Assembly: GCA_004010275.1 (NCBI GenBank)
Contig: RBWT01000026.1
Coordinates: 1 to 56,441, forward strand
Length of the DNA stretch: 56,441 nt
DNA from: Streptomyces huasconensis
GTDB lineage: Bacteria > Actinomycetota > Actinomycetes > Streptomycetales > Streptomycetaceae
Direction: 5' to 3'
In this document: piece by piece, positions 47,050 to 56,386 of the stretch
How positions within the stretch are numbered: position 1 is the stretch's first letter
How the letters are laid out: every line of letters begins with the position of its first letter
Translations under genes and position numbers: made by a program
The notes under the pieces: model-generated
Seen by the model: only the letters and a program-made list of their open reading frames with translations
The model's database searches: none
Told to the model about the DNA's origin: nothing

Positions 47050-48348
47050 TCAGGCCCCGGGCCGCACCTCGCCCCGCCGATGGACCCGCCGCGCCAGCAC
47101 CCCGCCGAGGAACCCCGAGACCAGACCCCAGGCAACGGCCAGGAGCAGCGCCTTCCAGAGGTGCGGCCGCAGCTCCACGAGGCCGGACAGGCCCCCGCCG
47201 AGATCCCCGATGCCGAGGAGCGAGAGCCCGTAGTGGGCCGACACGCCCGCCAGGAGACAGACGGCGAGCACGGTGAGGGCCAGCGCCACCGCCATGTGGA
47301 CGGCGTGCTGCCAGGCCCGCATCCGTGCCGGGGAGCGGGCCGCCATCAGGAACGCCGCCGTCACCACCAGGACCGCCGCGACGACCAGCAGCCACCACAC
47401 CCGCCCGTCGTGCTCGGCGAGAGTCCGCAGGCTGAGCGTGGAATCGGCCGGCGTACGCAGCACCTCGTCGAGGACCCGCGGCATGGGCAGCCCGAACGGC
47501 CCGTCGACCCGGCCCTCCCAGGACGCGCCGAGCCCCAGGGTGAAGGCGAGCCAGACGAGGTTGGGCAACCCGAGCAGCAGCACCGCGAACTGTCTCGGCG
47601 GCATGGCCGCGGGTCGCCGCCACGACGAGGCCGGCGGCGAGCCCCAGGGTGGCGTACGACAGCAGCAGGAACACCATGGCGTACGCCGCAGGGCGCACCG
47701 ATTCGTGGAAGCGCAGCAGGCGGGCGGGGAGCGGGGCGCCGCGCGAGACGGACAGTGCCACGAAGAGGACGCCCGCGAGCCACAGCAGTCCGAAGACGAG
47801 GGTCAGCGGCACATCCGTCTTGAATCCGACCTCGGGCGAGGAGTCCAGCAGATCGCCGATCTCCCCGGCGGGCCCGTCGCCGAGCGAGATCGCGAAGCGG
47901 TGCCGGGCCAGCAGGCCGAGCCCGGTGAGCAGCAGCACCCACAGCACCGCGACCCGGGCGGCCCAGCCGACGAGTTCCCGCACGTCGGCCACGGCCCGGT
48001 GCCGCAGCGGCCGGAGGAACCCGGCGGCGACCACCAGAGCGCCGACGAGGCTGACGGAGAGCGGGAGCACGGAAAGCCCCGCGTCCGTCTCGGCGATCAT
48101 CCCGGCGTCGCCGGAGAGCCCGACGGAGCCGCCGACCGCCATCACGACGACGGCCGCGACGACACTCGGGAACGCCCCGCCGGGCAGGTCGGCGCTCCCG
48201 CGGCCCACAGGCCGAGCCCGGCGACGACGGCCATGGCCGCCAAGGAGGCGAGCACGGCCGCAAGGGCATGGGGCCAGCCATGAGGGGCCCGTCGGCCCTG
48301 CTCCGCGCGTTGCGCCCCGGCCCGCCGCGGCGGTGTCTGCTCGCTCAC
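47050..48348 (-). CDS. Streptophobe-family integral membrane protein
   Basis: About 433 aa of nearly continuous hydrophobic helices (about 10), e.g. VVAAVVVMAVGGSVGLSGDA, ELVGWAARVAVLWVLLLTGL and FAVLLLGLPNLVWLAFTLGL, with a polar N-terminus MSEQTPPRRAGAQ. This matches the actinomycete streptophobe family, whose function is unknown; its members often lie beside Ser/Thr kinase and FHA genes. Frames break near 48190 and 47615. The start is GTG at 48348. It is convergent with the kinase gene, with about 43 bp between. Confidence 0.75.
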
Positions 48349-48544
48349 GGTGCCACGCTAAGCAGAGCGGGACCGGCCCGCCTTTCGAGAGGGCCTTCAG
48401 GAGAGCTTTGGGGAGGACTTTCGGGAGGACTTTCCGGGAAGGCCGACCGGCGTCGGCTTGCGGGCCCCCGGACGTCGGGGCACACAATAGGCGCGTACCG
48501 GGATAAAAGGTACGTCGCCGATCCCCCTACTCAGGGAAGTGTTC

Positions 48545-48665
48545 GTGAGCGTCGAACCGCCGTCGTCAGGACGCCCCACAGGACCCCCTTCGGGCCCGCT
48601 CTCGGGTCCTTCACAGCCGGCCCCTCGGGCCGGGCGGGCGGCCACGGCACCCGGCCCGCGCTCTT
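48545..48665 (+). pseudogene. N-terminal fragment of a Pro/Gly-rich protein
   Basis: A GTG start gives MSVEPPSSGRPTGPPSGPLS then GPSQPAPRAG. The Pro/Gly/Ser-rich lead resembles the cytoplasmic N-terminus of some Streptomyces membrane-anchored proteins. After about 40 codons the frame meets unrelated, more mixed sequence. A remnant or a short peptide. The rest of 48349-48893 shows no gene. Confidence 0.35.
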
Positions 48666-48893
48666 GGTGCTTGCCCGTTACACGTCGGCGCCACCCGAGA
48701 CTCAGGGCTGGTGCCGTGTCCACACGGCAAGCTGTGCGAACGGCACGCGAAGCAGGCCCCAGCCGGCGGGGTATGACGGGCCGCCTGGGAGGCCTCAAGC
48801 AATGTACGGAGATGAAGAAGATGCAGGTCACGAAGTTGAGTATCCCGAGATGGTGTGAATACTCGCAGGTGGCTCGGACCCCGATGGAGGCGG

Positions 48894-49523
48894 CTACCGC
48901 GCGTCTTCATTCTGTGCGGGTGCCTGACCATCCAACATCGCCCACACCTGCAGCCACTCGCTTTGTGCCGCCGCGTCCAGGCCGCAGGCGCTTAGATACC
49001 TGACCAGGAAACTCTTGCTGGGCAGCGAGCTCCTGCTCAACGTAGTAGAGACGGCGCTAGGTGGCAGATGCTTGCCGGTGCCGTCATCGGCTTCCGACAG
49101 CTGGCTGAGCGTCATGCCTCGGTTGACACGTAACTGATTCAGAGCCTCGCGGAACTGCTTCACACCGAGCGCCGCCAGAACTAGTACGCCATCAACCGTA
49201 CCCCCGGCTACCGTGGCGGAGTGAATGTCCGAGGCAGCCGCCTCCCAGAGGGCATGAAACCGCTGCACCTCCTCTTGCGCTGGCGCACCTCCTGGCACTC
49301 GACTCGCGAGGTGCTCTACAAGCAACTCGACCAATCCCCAACTAGGCAGCCGGGGCTTGGTGAAGGCGTCATGAACCCGACTGGGGCTAGCGACCCGGTT
49401 GCCGAGGGCACGAGCCAGCTCCCGCACAGACGGCCAGCCGGCACGCCGATGCAATGCATGCAACTCATCGCTCAGCCACTTCCCGGGGCCAGGATCCATC
49501 GAGGGAGCAGTGAGCTTGGGCAT
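48894..49523 (-). CDS. Helix-turn-helix (XRE-like) regulator
   Basis: An intact 209-aa protein. Two HTH-like segments: WPSVRELARALGNRVASPSR then VHDAFTKPRLPSWGLVELLV (residues 30-68), and VKQFREALNQLRVNRGMTLS then QLSEADDGTGKHLPPSAVST (residues 121-160), the second ending SLPSKSFLVRYLSACGLDAA as in XRE-type actinomycete regulators. The product is probably a DNA-binding repressor. ATG 49523. GC is clearly lower here (48.8-49.9 kb) than in the flanking core genes, which suggests foreign DNA. It is divergent from the small membrane peptide and the helicase. Confidence 0.75.
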   Translation of the reverse strand: MPKLTAPSMDPGPGKWLSDELHALHRRAGWPSVRELARALGNRVASPSRVHDAFTKPRLPSWGLVELLVEHLASRVPGGAPAQEEVQRFHALWEAAASDIHSATVAGGTVDGVLVLAALGVKQFREALNQLRVNRGMTLSQLSEADDGTGKHLPPSAVSTTLSRSSLPSKSFLVRYLSACGLDAAAQSEWLQVWAMLDGQAPAQNEDAR

Positions 49524-49696
49524 GGACTTTCCCCTCGAGGGTGGCTGTCTGGAACTGTCCGATAGTGTCCAACCGACAACCTACAGCGTCCGAACTCGTA
49601 TGTGGGCGTCTTATGTTGCGCGGTGACGTTCGAAGACGTCAGCGGCCTCTTTCGTAGGTCGAGCCTGGGGTGAGAGGAACTCTCCCAGGAGGACGA

Positions 49697-49825
49697 ATGT
49701 TCGACGCTTCCATCAGGCTGCTGGCGGAGGGGCTGCTGACTCAGTTGCCCGCCAGTTTGATCACTGTCGCAGCCACCGCTTTCTGCGCTTGGGCAATTCG
49801 TAGGAAGCGGAATCAACGAGACTGA
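49697..49825 (+). CDS. Small membrane peptide, 42 aa
   Basis: The frame MFDASIRLLAEGLLTQLPAS then LITVAATAFCAWAIRRKRNQ, ending RD, has one hydrophobic helix followed by a strongly basic tail, so it should insert with the C-terminus in the cytoplasm. AGGAGG lies 5 bases before the ATG, an unusually good ribosome binding site. It is below usual annotation length. It sits between the HTH regulator and the helicase, on the helicase strand. It could be a small toxin, a holin-like peptide or a membrane anchor; none is shown. The rest of 49524-49944 is non-coding, and must contain the divergent promoters. Confidence 0.6.
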   Translation: MFDASIRLLAEGLLTQLPASLITVAATAFCAWAIRRKRNQRD

Positions 49826-49944
49826 TGTGGCTCGGCGGCTGGCACCGAGCCAACGCGTCGATCCGGAATGATTCAGCCGCGTACTCGTACCCGCACGCGG
49901 CCGTTTAAAAGACCAGTAGTGTTAGGCATTGGGGAGGCGCAGAA

Positions 49945-52800
49945 ATGTCTGCAATGCAGCTCAAGGAACACCAGGTAGTCCAGAAGTCGGCGTTTCGTAA
50001 GTGGGTGGGATTTCCTGCAAGGTCCTCTGTGCCGCCACAGGGGGCGCGGGGCACGATCGTGTCAGCAACCGGATCGGGCAAGACGATCACGGTCGCCGCG
50101 TGCGCGCTGGAGTCGTTCGCGGACGGCCGGATCCTCGTGACCGTGCCGACCCTGGACCTGCTCGCCCAGACCGCCCAGGCGTGGCGCCTGGTGGGCCACC
50201 GGGCCCCGATGGTCGCGGTGTGCTCGCTGGAGAACGATGCGGTCCTCAACTCGCTCGGGGTGCGGACCACCACCAACCCGATCCAGCTCGCCCTGTGGGC
50301 CGGGAAGGGGCCGGTGGTCGTGTTCGCCACGTACGCCTCTCTCGTGGACCGTGATGACGTCGATGCTCCCGAGGGGCAGCGGAGGGTTCGCGGGCCGCTG
50401 GAGGCCGCGCTGGCGGGCGGGGAGCGGCTCTATGGGCAGCGCATGGACGGCTTCGACCTAGCGATCGTGGATGAGGCGCACGGAACCGCCGGTGATCTTG
50501 GTCGGCCGTGGGCGGCGATCCACGACAACCAGCGGATCCCGGCGGACTTCCGGCTGTACCTGACCGCGACCCCGCGCATCCTCGCTGCGGCCCGGCCGCA
50601 GAAGGGCGCGGAGGGCCAGGAGGCGGAGATCGCGACCATGGCCGACGACCCGGAGGGTCACGTACGGCGCGTGGCTCGCGGAGCTCGGGCTGTCGGAGGC
50701 GATCGAGCGGGAGATCCTCGCGGGGTTCGAGATCGATGTGCTGGAGATCCGCGACCCCTCCCCCGTTCTGGGGGAGTCGGAGGAGGCGCGGCGTGGCCGG
50801 CGCCTGGCGCTGTTGCAGACGGCGCTCCTGGAGCACGCCGCCGCGCACAACCTGCGTACGGTCATGACGTTCCACCAGAAGGTGGAGGAGGCCGCCGCGT
50901 TCGCGGAGAAGCTGCCCGAGACGGCCGCCGAGCTGTACGTCAACGATGCCACCGACGACGACCTGGCCGCCGCCGACAAACTGCCGAAGTCCTCCATCGA
51001 CGCGGCCTTCTACGAGCTGGAGGCCGGCCGCCACGTCCCGCCGGACCGGGTGTGGTCGGCGTGGCTGTGCGGCGACCACACCGTCGCCGAACGGCGCGAG
51101 AAGATCCGCCAGTTCGCCAACGGCATCAACGCGGCCGGGCGCCGGGTGCACCGCGCCTTCCTCGCCAGCGTCCGCGTGCTCGGTGAGGGCGTGGACATCA
51201 CCGGCGAGCGGGGAGTCGACTCGATCTGCTTCACGGACACCCGCGGCTCGCAGGTGGAGATCGTGCAGAACATCGGCCGGGCGCTCCGGCTCAACAAGGA
51301 CGGCTCCACCAAGGTGGCCAGGATCATCGTGCCGGTGTTCCTGGAGCCCAACGAGGACCCGACCGACATGGTCGCCAGCGCCAGCTTCCGCCCCCTTGTA
51401 GCGGTCCTCCAGGGCCTGCGCTCGCATGATGAACGACTCGTCGAGCAGCTCGCTTCCCGCGCGCTCACGAGCGGGAAACGCAAGGTGCACGTCCGGCGTG
51501 ACGAGGACGGGCAGATCGTCGGGGCCGGCGGCGCGGGCGACGGCGAGGACCAGGAGGACGACACGCAGGCCGCCGCCGAAGCGGCGCTGCTGCACTTCTC
51601 CAGCCCGCGCGACGCCGCCACGATCGCCGCTTTCCTGCGCACCCGGGTCTACCGGCCGGAGTCGCTGGTGTGGCTGGAGGGCTATCAGGCCCTGCTGCGG
51701 TGGCGGAAGGAGAACGAGATCACCGGCCTCTATGCCGTTCCGTATGACGTCGAGGTCGAGGTCGGCGTCACCAAGGACTTTCCGCTTGGCCGGTGGGTGC
51801 ACCAGCAGCGGAAGGCGCTGCGGGCCGGGGAGCTGGAGGAGCGGCGCAAGACGCTGCTGGACGCGCCGGAGGCCGGGATGGTCTGGGAGCCGGGCGAGGA
51901 AGCGTGGGAGAACAAGCTCGCCGCGCTCCGGTCCTACCATCGGGCCACCGGGCACCTCGCTCCGCGTCAGGACGCGGTGTGGGGCGAGGGCGAGGCCATG
52001 GTGCCCATCGGGCAGCACATGGCCAACCTGCGCCGGAAGGGCGGTCTCGGGAAGGACCCGAAGCGGGCCGCCGTGCGCGCGAAGCAGCTGGCCGCGATCG
52101 ACCCGGACTGGAACTGCCCCTGGCCGCTCAACTGGCAGCGCCACTACCGCGTCCTCGCCGACCTCGTCGACGCCGACGGCCACCTGCCCTACATCGCGCC
52201 GGGCGTCACCTTCGAGGGCGACGACATCGGCACCTGGAGGTGGCGGCAGCAGGAGCCGGGCACCTGGGCGCAGCTCCTGCCCGAACAGCGGGAGCGACTG
52301 ACCGCGCTGGGCGTGCAGGGCGCCGCCCTCCCCGTGACGGCCGCCGCCCCGGCGGAGCTCCGTCCGGCGCTGGCAGCCGCCCTCAAGGAGCCGAAGAAGG
52401 CCGGGAGCAAGGCCGAGGCGGTGTTCCAGCGGGCCTGGCAGCCCTGGCGCAGTGGGTGGAGAAGGAGGGACAGCGGCCGGTCCCGCGCGGCGCGGACGTG
52501 GACATCGAGATCGACGGCGAGGCGGAGCCGGTGCCGGTGAAGCTGGGCGTGTGGGTCTCGAACACCAAGTCGAGGCGGGACAAGCTCACCGCAGAGCAGC
52601 GCGCTGCCCTCGCGGCGCTGGGGATGGAGTGGGCGGGCGTTGTACCGGTCGTGGAGGTCGCCCCGGCGCAGCCCGCTCCGACGGAACGGCAGCCGTGGGA
52701 CCACCACGAGGAGTGCGACAAGACGCACTACGAAGGCGGGACCTGCACCTGCGACCTCATCGAGCAGTACGGACCGAACACCGAACGCGACGACTACTGA
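49945..52800 (+). CDS. SF2 helicase with helicase-associated (HA) repeats
   Basis: About 952 aa. Helicase motifs in order: VSATGSGKTITVAACALE (Walker A), LVTVPTLDLLAQTAQAW (Ia), DLAIVDEAHGTAG (DEAH box, II), LYLTATPRIL (III), RTVMTFHQKVEEAAAFAEKL (IV), VLGEGVDITG (V) and EIVQNIGRALRLN (VI). The C-terminal 350 residues contain about four helicase-associated domains (e.g. RWRKENEITGLYAVPYDVEV, ENKLAALRSYHRATGHLAPR, YRVLADLVDADGHLPYIAPG). These HA-repeat helicases are common on actinomycete mobile elements and resemble restriction-type helicases, but have no assigned role. Frames break near 50655 and 52442. ATG 49945 follows GGGGAGG. A strong terminator follows. Confidence 0.88.
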
Positions 52801-52820
52801 CCGCTCCGGCTCTGACTGGA

Positions 52821-52845
52821 CCCCGGGCCCGCACAGGGCCCGGGG
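52821..52845. terminator. Bidirectional terminator, 10-bp GC stem
   Basis: CCCCGGGCCC (52821-52830) pairs perfectly with GGGCCCGGGG (52836-52845) around GCACA. It lies 20 bp after the helicase stop and 12 bp before the stop of the convergent DUF4145 gene. Confidence 0.88.
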
Positions 52846-52857
52846 TGCCGTGCGGCT

Positions 52858-53646
52858 TCATGCTCCAGCGCGGGCCTGGTCGCGGCGTTGTTGGCGTGCC
52901 GCGCGAAGGGCAGCACGCTGTTCGGGCTGGACGTAGACGACGAAAACGGCTTCCTGGATCAGCGAAGCCACGTCGTCCACCTCCGCGTAGGAGAAGGCCA
53001 GCCCATCGTGAAGGCTCCAGTTGCCCAGAGTCCGGGCTTCGTCGAGGTCGCGGACGACGTCGGCAGGTACGCCCCTGTTGGTCAGGTCGGCAATCTTGTC
53101 CTTGAGGTTCCGCCCGGTGGCGCTGCGGTCTTTGCAGAGTTCTTCGACGGCCGCCCGGTACATCGCTGCTGCTGCCCGCAGCGCGCCGGCCTCCTGACAT
53201 CTGGTGCCTTCACTGAAGAGGTCGCGGACCTCCTGCGGGGCGGCTTCGTCGAGGGTCTGCGCCGACCGTCGAGGATGTACCAGGACCAGAAGCCGTGGCT
53301 TGGATGCCCTTTCCTTGACCGCTTCGACGAAGCCATCGAGGTCGTCACCTTTGGGCAGGTCCGGACCCCAGTGCTGGTGCACCACAGCGGTCTTCCGACA
53401 GTTCTGGCAGGACAGGATGTGCTGGACAACGCGGAAGACGTCGTCCTTGGGCCGCGGCTCCGCGCTGGTGCTGGCACCGCTGAGATCTGCACCTGAGCGG
53501 GCGGCGAAGGGCCTGTCCTTCAAGGCCGGCCAGACATCGCGCCGACTGACGTGGTCGAACGCCACGTTCAGCTTGCAGTTCGGGCACTGGCCAGTCGGCG
53601 TGCGGGTGTCGATGGCCTCGATCGTGACATGGCTGCGCTCACTCAT
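52858..53646 (-). CDS. DUF4145-domain protein with a zinc-ribbon-like N-terminus
   Basis: An intact 262-aa protein. Cys pairs in GQCPNCKLNVAFDH and LSCQNCRKTAVVHQ look like a zinc ribbon. The C-terminal half has the DUF4145 core: GALRAAAAMYRAAVEELCKD, LKDKIADLTNRGVPADVVRD and LDEARTLGNWSLHDG. DUF4145 domains occur in proteins linked to restriction-modification and other phage-defence loci, where they are thought to be accessory binding modules. Here it faces the HA-repeat helicase across a terminator, so they are separate transcripts of the same module. ATG 53646. Confidence 0.85.
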   Translation of the reverse strand: MSERSHVTIEAIDTRTPTGQCPNCKLNVAFDHVSRRDVWPALKDRPFAARSGADLSGASTSAEPRPKDDVFRVVQHILSCQNCRKTAVVHQHWGPDLPKGDDLDGFVEAVKERASKPRLLVLVHPRRSAQTLDEAAPQEVRDLFSEGTRCQEAGALRAAAAMYRAAVEELCKDRSATGRNLKDKIADLTNRGVPADVVRDLDEARTLGNWSLHDGLAFSYAEVDDVASLIQEAVFVVYVQPEQRAALRAARQQRRDQARAGA

Positions 53647-54100
53647 TTGCCAAGCGTTTCATCTGACTGCGCTGCCACGCCTGTGATTTGTACGGCTGGA
53701 GTCGATGGAGCGGATACTGCCAAGCCGCCGCTACTCAGTGGTGTGGTCCGCCGCAGCCGGACCTCTCCCCGCCGATGTTCCCCGCCTGACGCCGCCGCGG
53801 CGCGGCGGCCCGGCCGACGCGCAACCGGCTGAGCGCGCCCCGATCCCCGGCCACGGCCGCACCGCCCATCCAGCCCGTCCCTTACTCCTTCACTCCAGCC
53901 AGGGGACATGGGCGGAGGCGGCCGCAACGGGGATGTCAGCACCCCGACCACGGCAAAACCGTGTGGTGACCTGCGCGAACACGGAACCGGTCCGTCGGGT
54001 CGCACAACAGTAGGCGCAACCCCCGTCGCAACCTCCAGCGCAACAGTCAGGCGCAACCCCTGCCGCAACCTCGTGCTCCTGGTCGCCCGAGGCGAGCGGG
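53647..54100. other. Intergenic region with a CGCAAC repeat cluster
   Basis: No gene is supported. It contains a short CACGG-CAAAA-CCGTG hairpin near 53949 and the repeat cluster at 54014-54069. Confidence 0.45.
54014..54069. repeat. Five CGCAAC repeats at a 12-13 bp pitch
   Basis: CGCAAC occurs at 54015, 54027, 54039, 54052 and 54064, with a near-match CGCACAAC at 54001. Three copies have the fuller form GCGCAAC. The regular spacing puts the copies on roughly the same face of the helix, like iterons or an operator array. On the minus strand they would encode a Cys-rich run in one frame, which I regard as meaningless. Confidence 0.7.
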
Positions 54101-54346
54101 TTACGCGGCCCGGACGGCTCCTTGGGCACGGGCCAACTGGCGCAGCTCGGATCGCGCCGCCGGCACCGAGGGCGCGGTCTCCCAGTAGGGGTGCCACCAC
54201 AGCCGTACGGACAGGAGCAGAAGGCGGCGGCGCAGGGCGGCGGTGTCGCGGGGGCGGGGTGCGGCGAGCGCGTTGTAGGTGGCGTTCCAGGCGGCTTGCG
54301 TCTGTACCAGGTCGTCGGGGAAGTCGGTCGCGTCCATACCCGTCAT
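54101..54346 (-). CDS. Hypothetical small protein, 81 aa
   Basis: An intact frame: MTGMDATDFPDDLVQTQAAW, then NATYNALAAPRPRDTAALRR, LLLLSVRLWWHPYWETAPSV and a helical end. The DFPDDLVQxQ opening followed by a Trp-rich middle is seen in short conserved Streptomyces proteins of unknown function. No membrane helix. The start may be the ATG at 54337 instead. The function is unknown. Confidence 0.65.
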   Translation of the reverse strand: MTGMDATDFPDDLVQTQAAWNATYNALAAPRPRDTAALRRRLLLLSVRLWWHPYWETAPSVPAARSELRQLARAQGAVRAA

Positions 54347-54546
54347 TAGATCGCTTGTTCGAATTGAGTGTCACTTCGGACACACCCACCCCTGGCGCGG
54401 CAGATCGGGCGCGGGCCAGCGCGGTCGGCCTCATGGTCGGGTCCCGGACGCCTTGCACGGAAGCGCGCCCCCTTGTGGTCTGCGTCAGCTATACCGGGAT
54501 AGATCCGATCACCTCGCCCGCCGTAATAGATGGAGTCCACTGCCTC

Positions 54547-54972
54547 ATGACCGACGCCGCGAACGCCGCCTCCACCAGCCGCGCCAACCGCGTGATCACG
54601 ATCGCCGCCGTCGTCATCGGCCTCGCCTTCACCGGCTTATGGACCTTCATCTCCATCCCGCAACTCATGGACTTCATCGGTGACCGGGATGTCACCCCGC
54701 CGGTGCTCGGGGCCATCGCGGTCCTTGCCGGTCCCTTCTTGTTCTGGTCCTTCATCGGCATCGGTATCGGCATGAGCGCGCTGGGCTGGGCTGCCGGACT
54801 CGCCGTCACCGGCATCTTCATCAGCCTCACCTACGGGTCCCTCGTCACCGCCTCCGACGGCCACGGCTTCTCCTACTGGCTGTTCATCGCCCTGCTCGTC
54901 GCCTGCAACATCGCCGCCTTCTGCGTGACTCCCTACGTCCTCGTGCGCGGCACTGTCGGGCGGTGCCGTTGA
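54547..54972 (+). CDS. Small integral membrane protein
   Basis: An intact 141-aa protein with four predicted helices: RVITIAAVVIGLAFTGLWTF, VLGAIAVLAGPFLFWSFIGI, MSALGWAAGLAVTGIFISL and FSYWLFIALLVACNIAAFCV. A polar loop (SLVTASDGHGFSY) separates the last two. No family recognised. ATG 54547 is followed by a polar Ala/Ser/Thr lead. A GC stem-loop follows. Confidence 0.7.
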   Translation: MTDAANAASTSRANRVITIAAVVIGLAFTGLWTFISIPQLMDFIGDRDVTPPVLGAIAVLAGPFLFWSFIGIGIGMSALGWAAGLAVTGIFISLTYGSLVTASDGHGFSYWLFIALLVACNIAAFCVTPYVLVRGTVGRCR

Positions 54973-54992
54973 CCCGCCGGCCCCGGGGCGGG
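54973..54992. terminator. GC stem-loop after the membrane-protein gene
   Basis: CCCGCC (54973-54978) pairs with GGCGGG (54987-54992) immediately after the stop codon, with a G/C-rich loop. Plausible intrinsic terminator. Confidence 0.5.
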
Positions 54993-55043
54993 CGAAGCCG
55001 ATGAATTCCTAGGTGCCGGTCTCTCGGCGAGTGGAGGACACGA

Positions 55044-55613
55044 GTGTCGGTGGAAGAGTCGTGGGAGAAGATCGAACGCTGGCTGGACCAGTACGCTCCG
55101 CAAGAACATGCTCTGCCGGGGCCGTGCACCCGCTCCGAGCTGGACGGCCTCTATAGCGCGCTCGGCGTGCACCTGCCCGAGGACGTTGAGCAATCGCTGT
55201 TACGGCACAACGGGTCGGGGCTCACCGACGTCATCCCGGCCACGTTCGCGCTCTACAGCGTCAAGCAAATCGCTGACGAGCATCTTGGAACGCTCAAGTA
55301 CAAGCTGGAGAACGATCATTACAGTTGGGGCGACAGCCGCTTGATCGTGCCGATCGGCGCGCTGGGCGGGATGCAGCTCGTCGTCGACACCCAGACGGGG
55401 CGTCTCGGGTCCTGGGACATCGAGGAGACCGGCTACCGCTGGTTCGAAGGCCCGGGGTGGGCATCCCTCTCGGCCGCGCTCGAAGTCACGGGAAATGCCC
55501 TGGCATCCCCGCCCCCGTGGATCGCTGTCATGGGTGATGGTGATGAGTGGCGAGCCATCGATATGGACACCGATTTCCCGAGAACACTCGTCTGGGCCGA
55601 CGTGAGGGGTTAG
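55044..55613 (+). CDS. SMI1/KNR4-family protein
   Basis: An intact 189-aa protein with the SMI1/KNR4 pattern: an N-terminal helix (EESWEKIERWLDQYA), ELDGLYSALGVHLPEDVEQS then LLRHNGSGLTDVIPATFALY, YSWGDSRLIVPIGALGGMQL and LGSWDIEETGYRWFEGPGWA. Many members are immunity proteins against contact-dependent or polymorphic toxins; others have housekeeping roles. No toxin gene is adjacent here, so the role is open. The GTG at 55044 follows GTGGAGG. Confidence 0.88.
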   Translation: MSVEESWEKIERWLDQYAPQEHALPGPCTRSELDGLYSALGVHLPEDVEQSLLRHNGSGLTDVIPATFALYSVKQIADEHLGTLKYKLENDHYSWGDSRLIVPIGALGGMQLVVDTQTGRLGSWDIEETGYRWFEGPGWASLSAALEVTGNALASPPPWIAVMGDGDEWRAIDMDTDFPRTLVWADVRG

Positions 55614-56079
55614 GACGGCCCCTCAGACATCACGCGCACCCCACCGGCCGATGAACTCCGAAGGGCGCGGCGCTGCTGTTCCTCGCGGGCGATCTGCCGA
55701 GCGAGGACGTCGCGGTCGATGTACGGGTCGACGGCAGCGAGGACCACGGGCTGGAGTTCGGCCGGTTCCAACGCCTCCACATCCCACTGCACCGGGCGGG
55801 CCGGGTCGAAGCCGGGTGCGGACCTGGTCGTAGGTCAGCAGAACGCGTTCAGTCCGGCTCCAGCAGCCGGTGCGCGCCACCCAGTCCCGCTCGATGTCCT
55901 CGCCCGAGCAGTCGAAAACACCGACCACCAGAAGGACCCGTCCCGAGGGTCGGCGGTGACCCGGTCATGGACGACGTCAGCGTACGACTGCGAGCCGAAG
56001 CCGCGGACAACCGGCTTTCCGCCTCGCGCAGTACGAGGCCGGCGAGTCTTGGCGGCCGTGCGAGCTTCTCCGGCTTCAT
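55610..56079 (-). CDS. Conserved hypothetical protein, about 157 aa (frameshifted)
   Basis: Joined over three frames the protein reads MKPEKLARPPRLAGLVLREA (start), then VFDCSGEDIERDWVARTGCW, SRTERVLLTYDQVRTRLRPG, VQWDVEALEPAELQPVVLAA and DPYIDRDVLARQIAREEQQR. It has no membrane segment; the C-terminus is helical. No family recognised. Breaks are near 55950 and 55800. The ATG at 56079 is my choice; an upstream in-frame start at 56133 would add 18 residues. The end overlaps the SMI1-gene stop by 4 bp. Confidence 0.55.
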
Positions 56080-56149
56080 CTCGTGCAGGTTGCCTCCCCC
56101 GCCCTGACCGCTCTCCTCACGGTGTGACTCCACCTTCAGTAACGACTTC

Positions 56150-56386
56150 TCACAGGTACTGCTGCTGAATCCAGTACCCGAGCAGGCCGGACGCGGCGGT
56201 GCCCAGGCCGTAGCAGAGCCCCCGGAAGACGTGGGTTGCGGCGGTGCGGCGCAGCCGGTGCAGCCGGTGCGGCCGTTTGCGGGTAGTGAGGGCGCGTGGT
56301 GTGCCGGTGGGCGGGTGGCCGTCCGGGCTGGGTCGCGGGGTGGAGAGTTCGGCGGGGGTGGCGGGGTTTTCGGGAGGGGTGGTCAT
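56150..56386 (-). CDS. Small protein with a C-terminal hydrophobic segment
   Basis: An intact 78-aa frame: a Pro-rich, disordered N-terminus (MTTPPENPATPAELSTPRPS), a basic middle (KRPHRLHRLRR) and a short hydrophobic end (GLCYGLGTAASGLLGYWIQQ). AAGGAG lies 7 bases before the ATG, which supports translation. Function unknown. Confidence 0.6.
   Translation of the reverse strand: MTTPPENPATPAELSTPRPSPDGHPPTGTPRALTTRKRPHRLHRLRRTAATHVFRGLCYGLGTAASGLLGYWIQQQYL

Noticed and set aside
46553..48487. 644-aa minus-strand ORF containing the streptophobe gene
   Set aside because: Only its middle portion matches the streptophobe gene; the rest is a shadow of the kinase gene and the promoter region.
53890..54129. 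Cys-rich minus-strand peptide
   Set aside because: The Cys run is produced by translating the CGCAAC repeat array; no ribosome binding site or family resemblance supports a gene.
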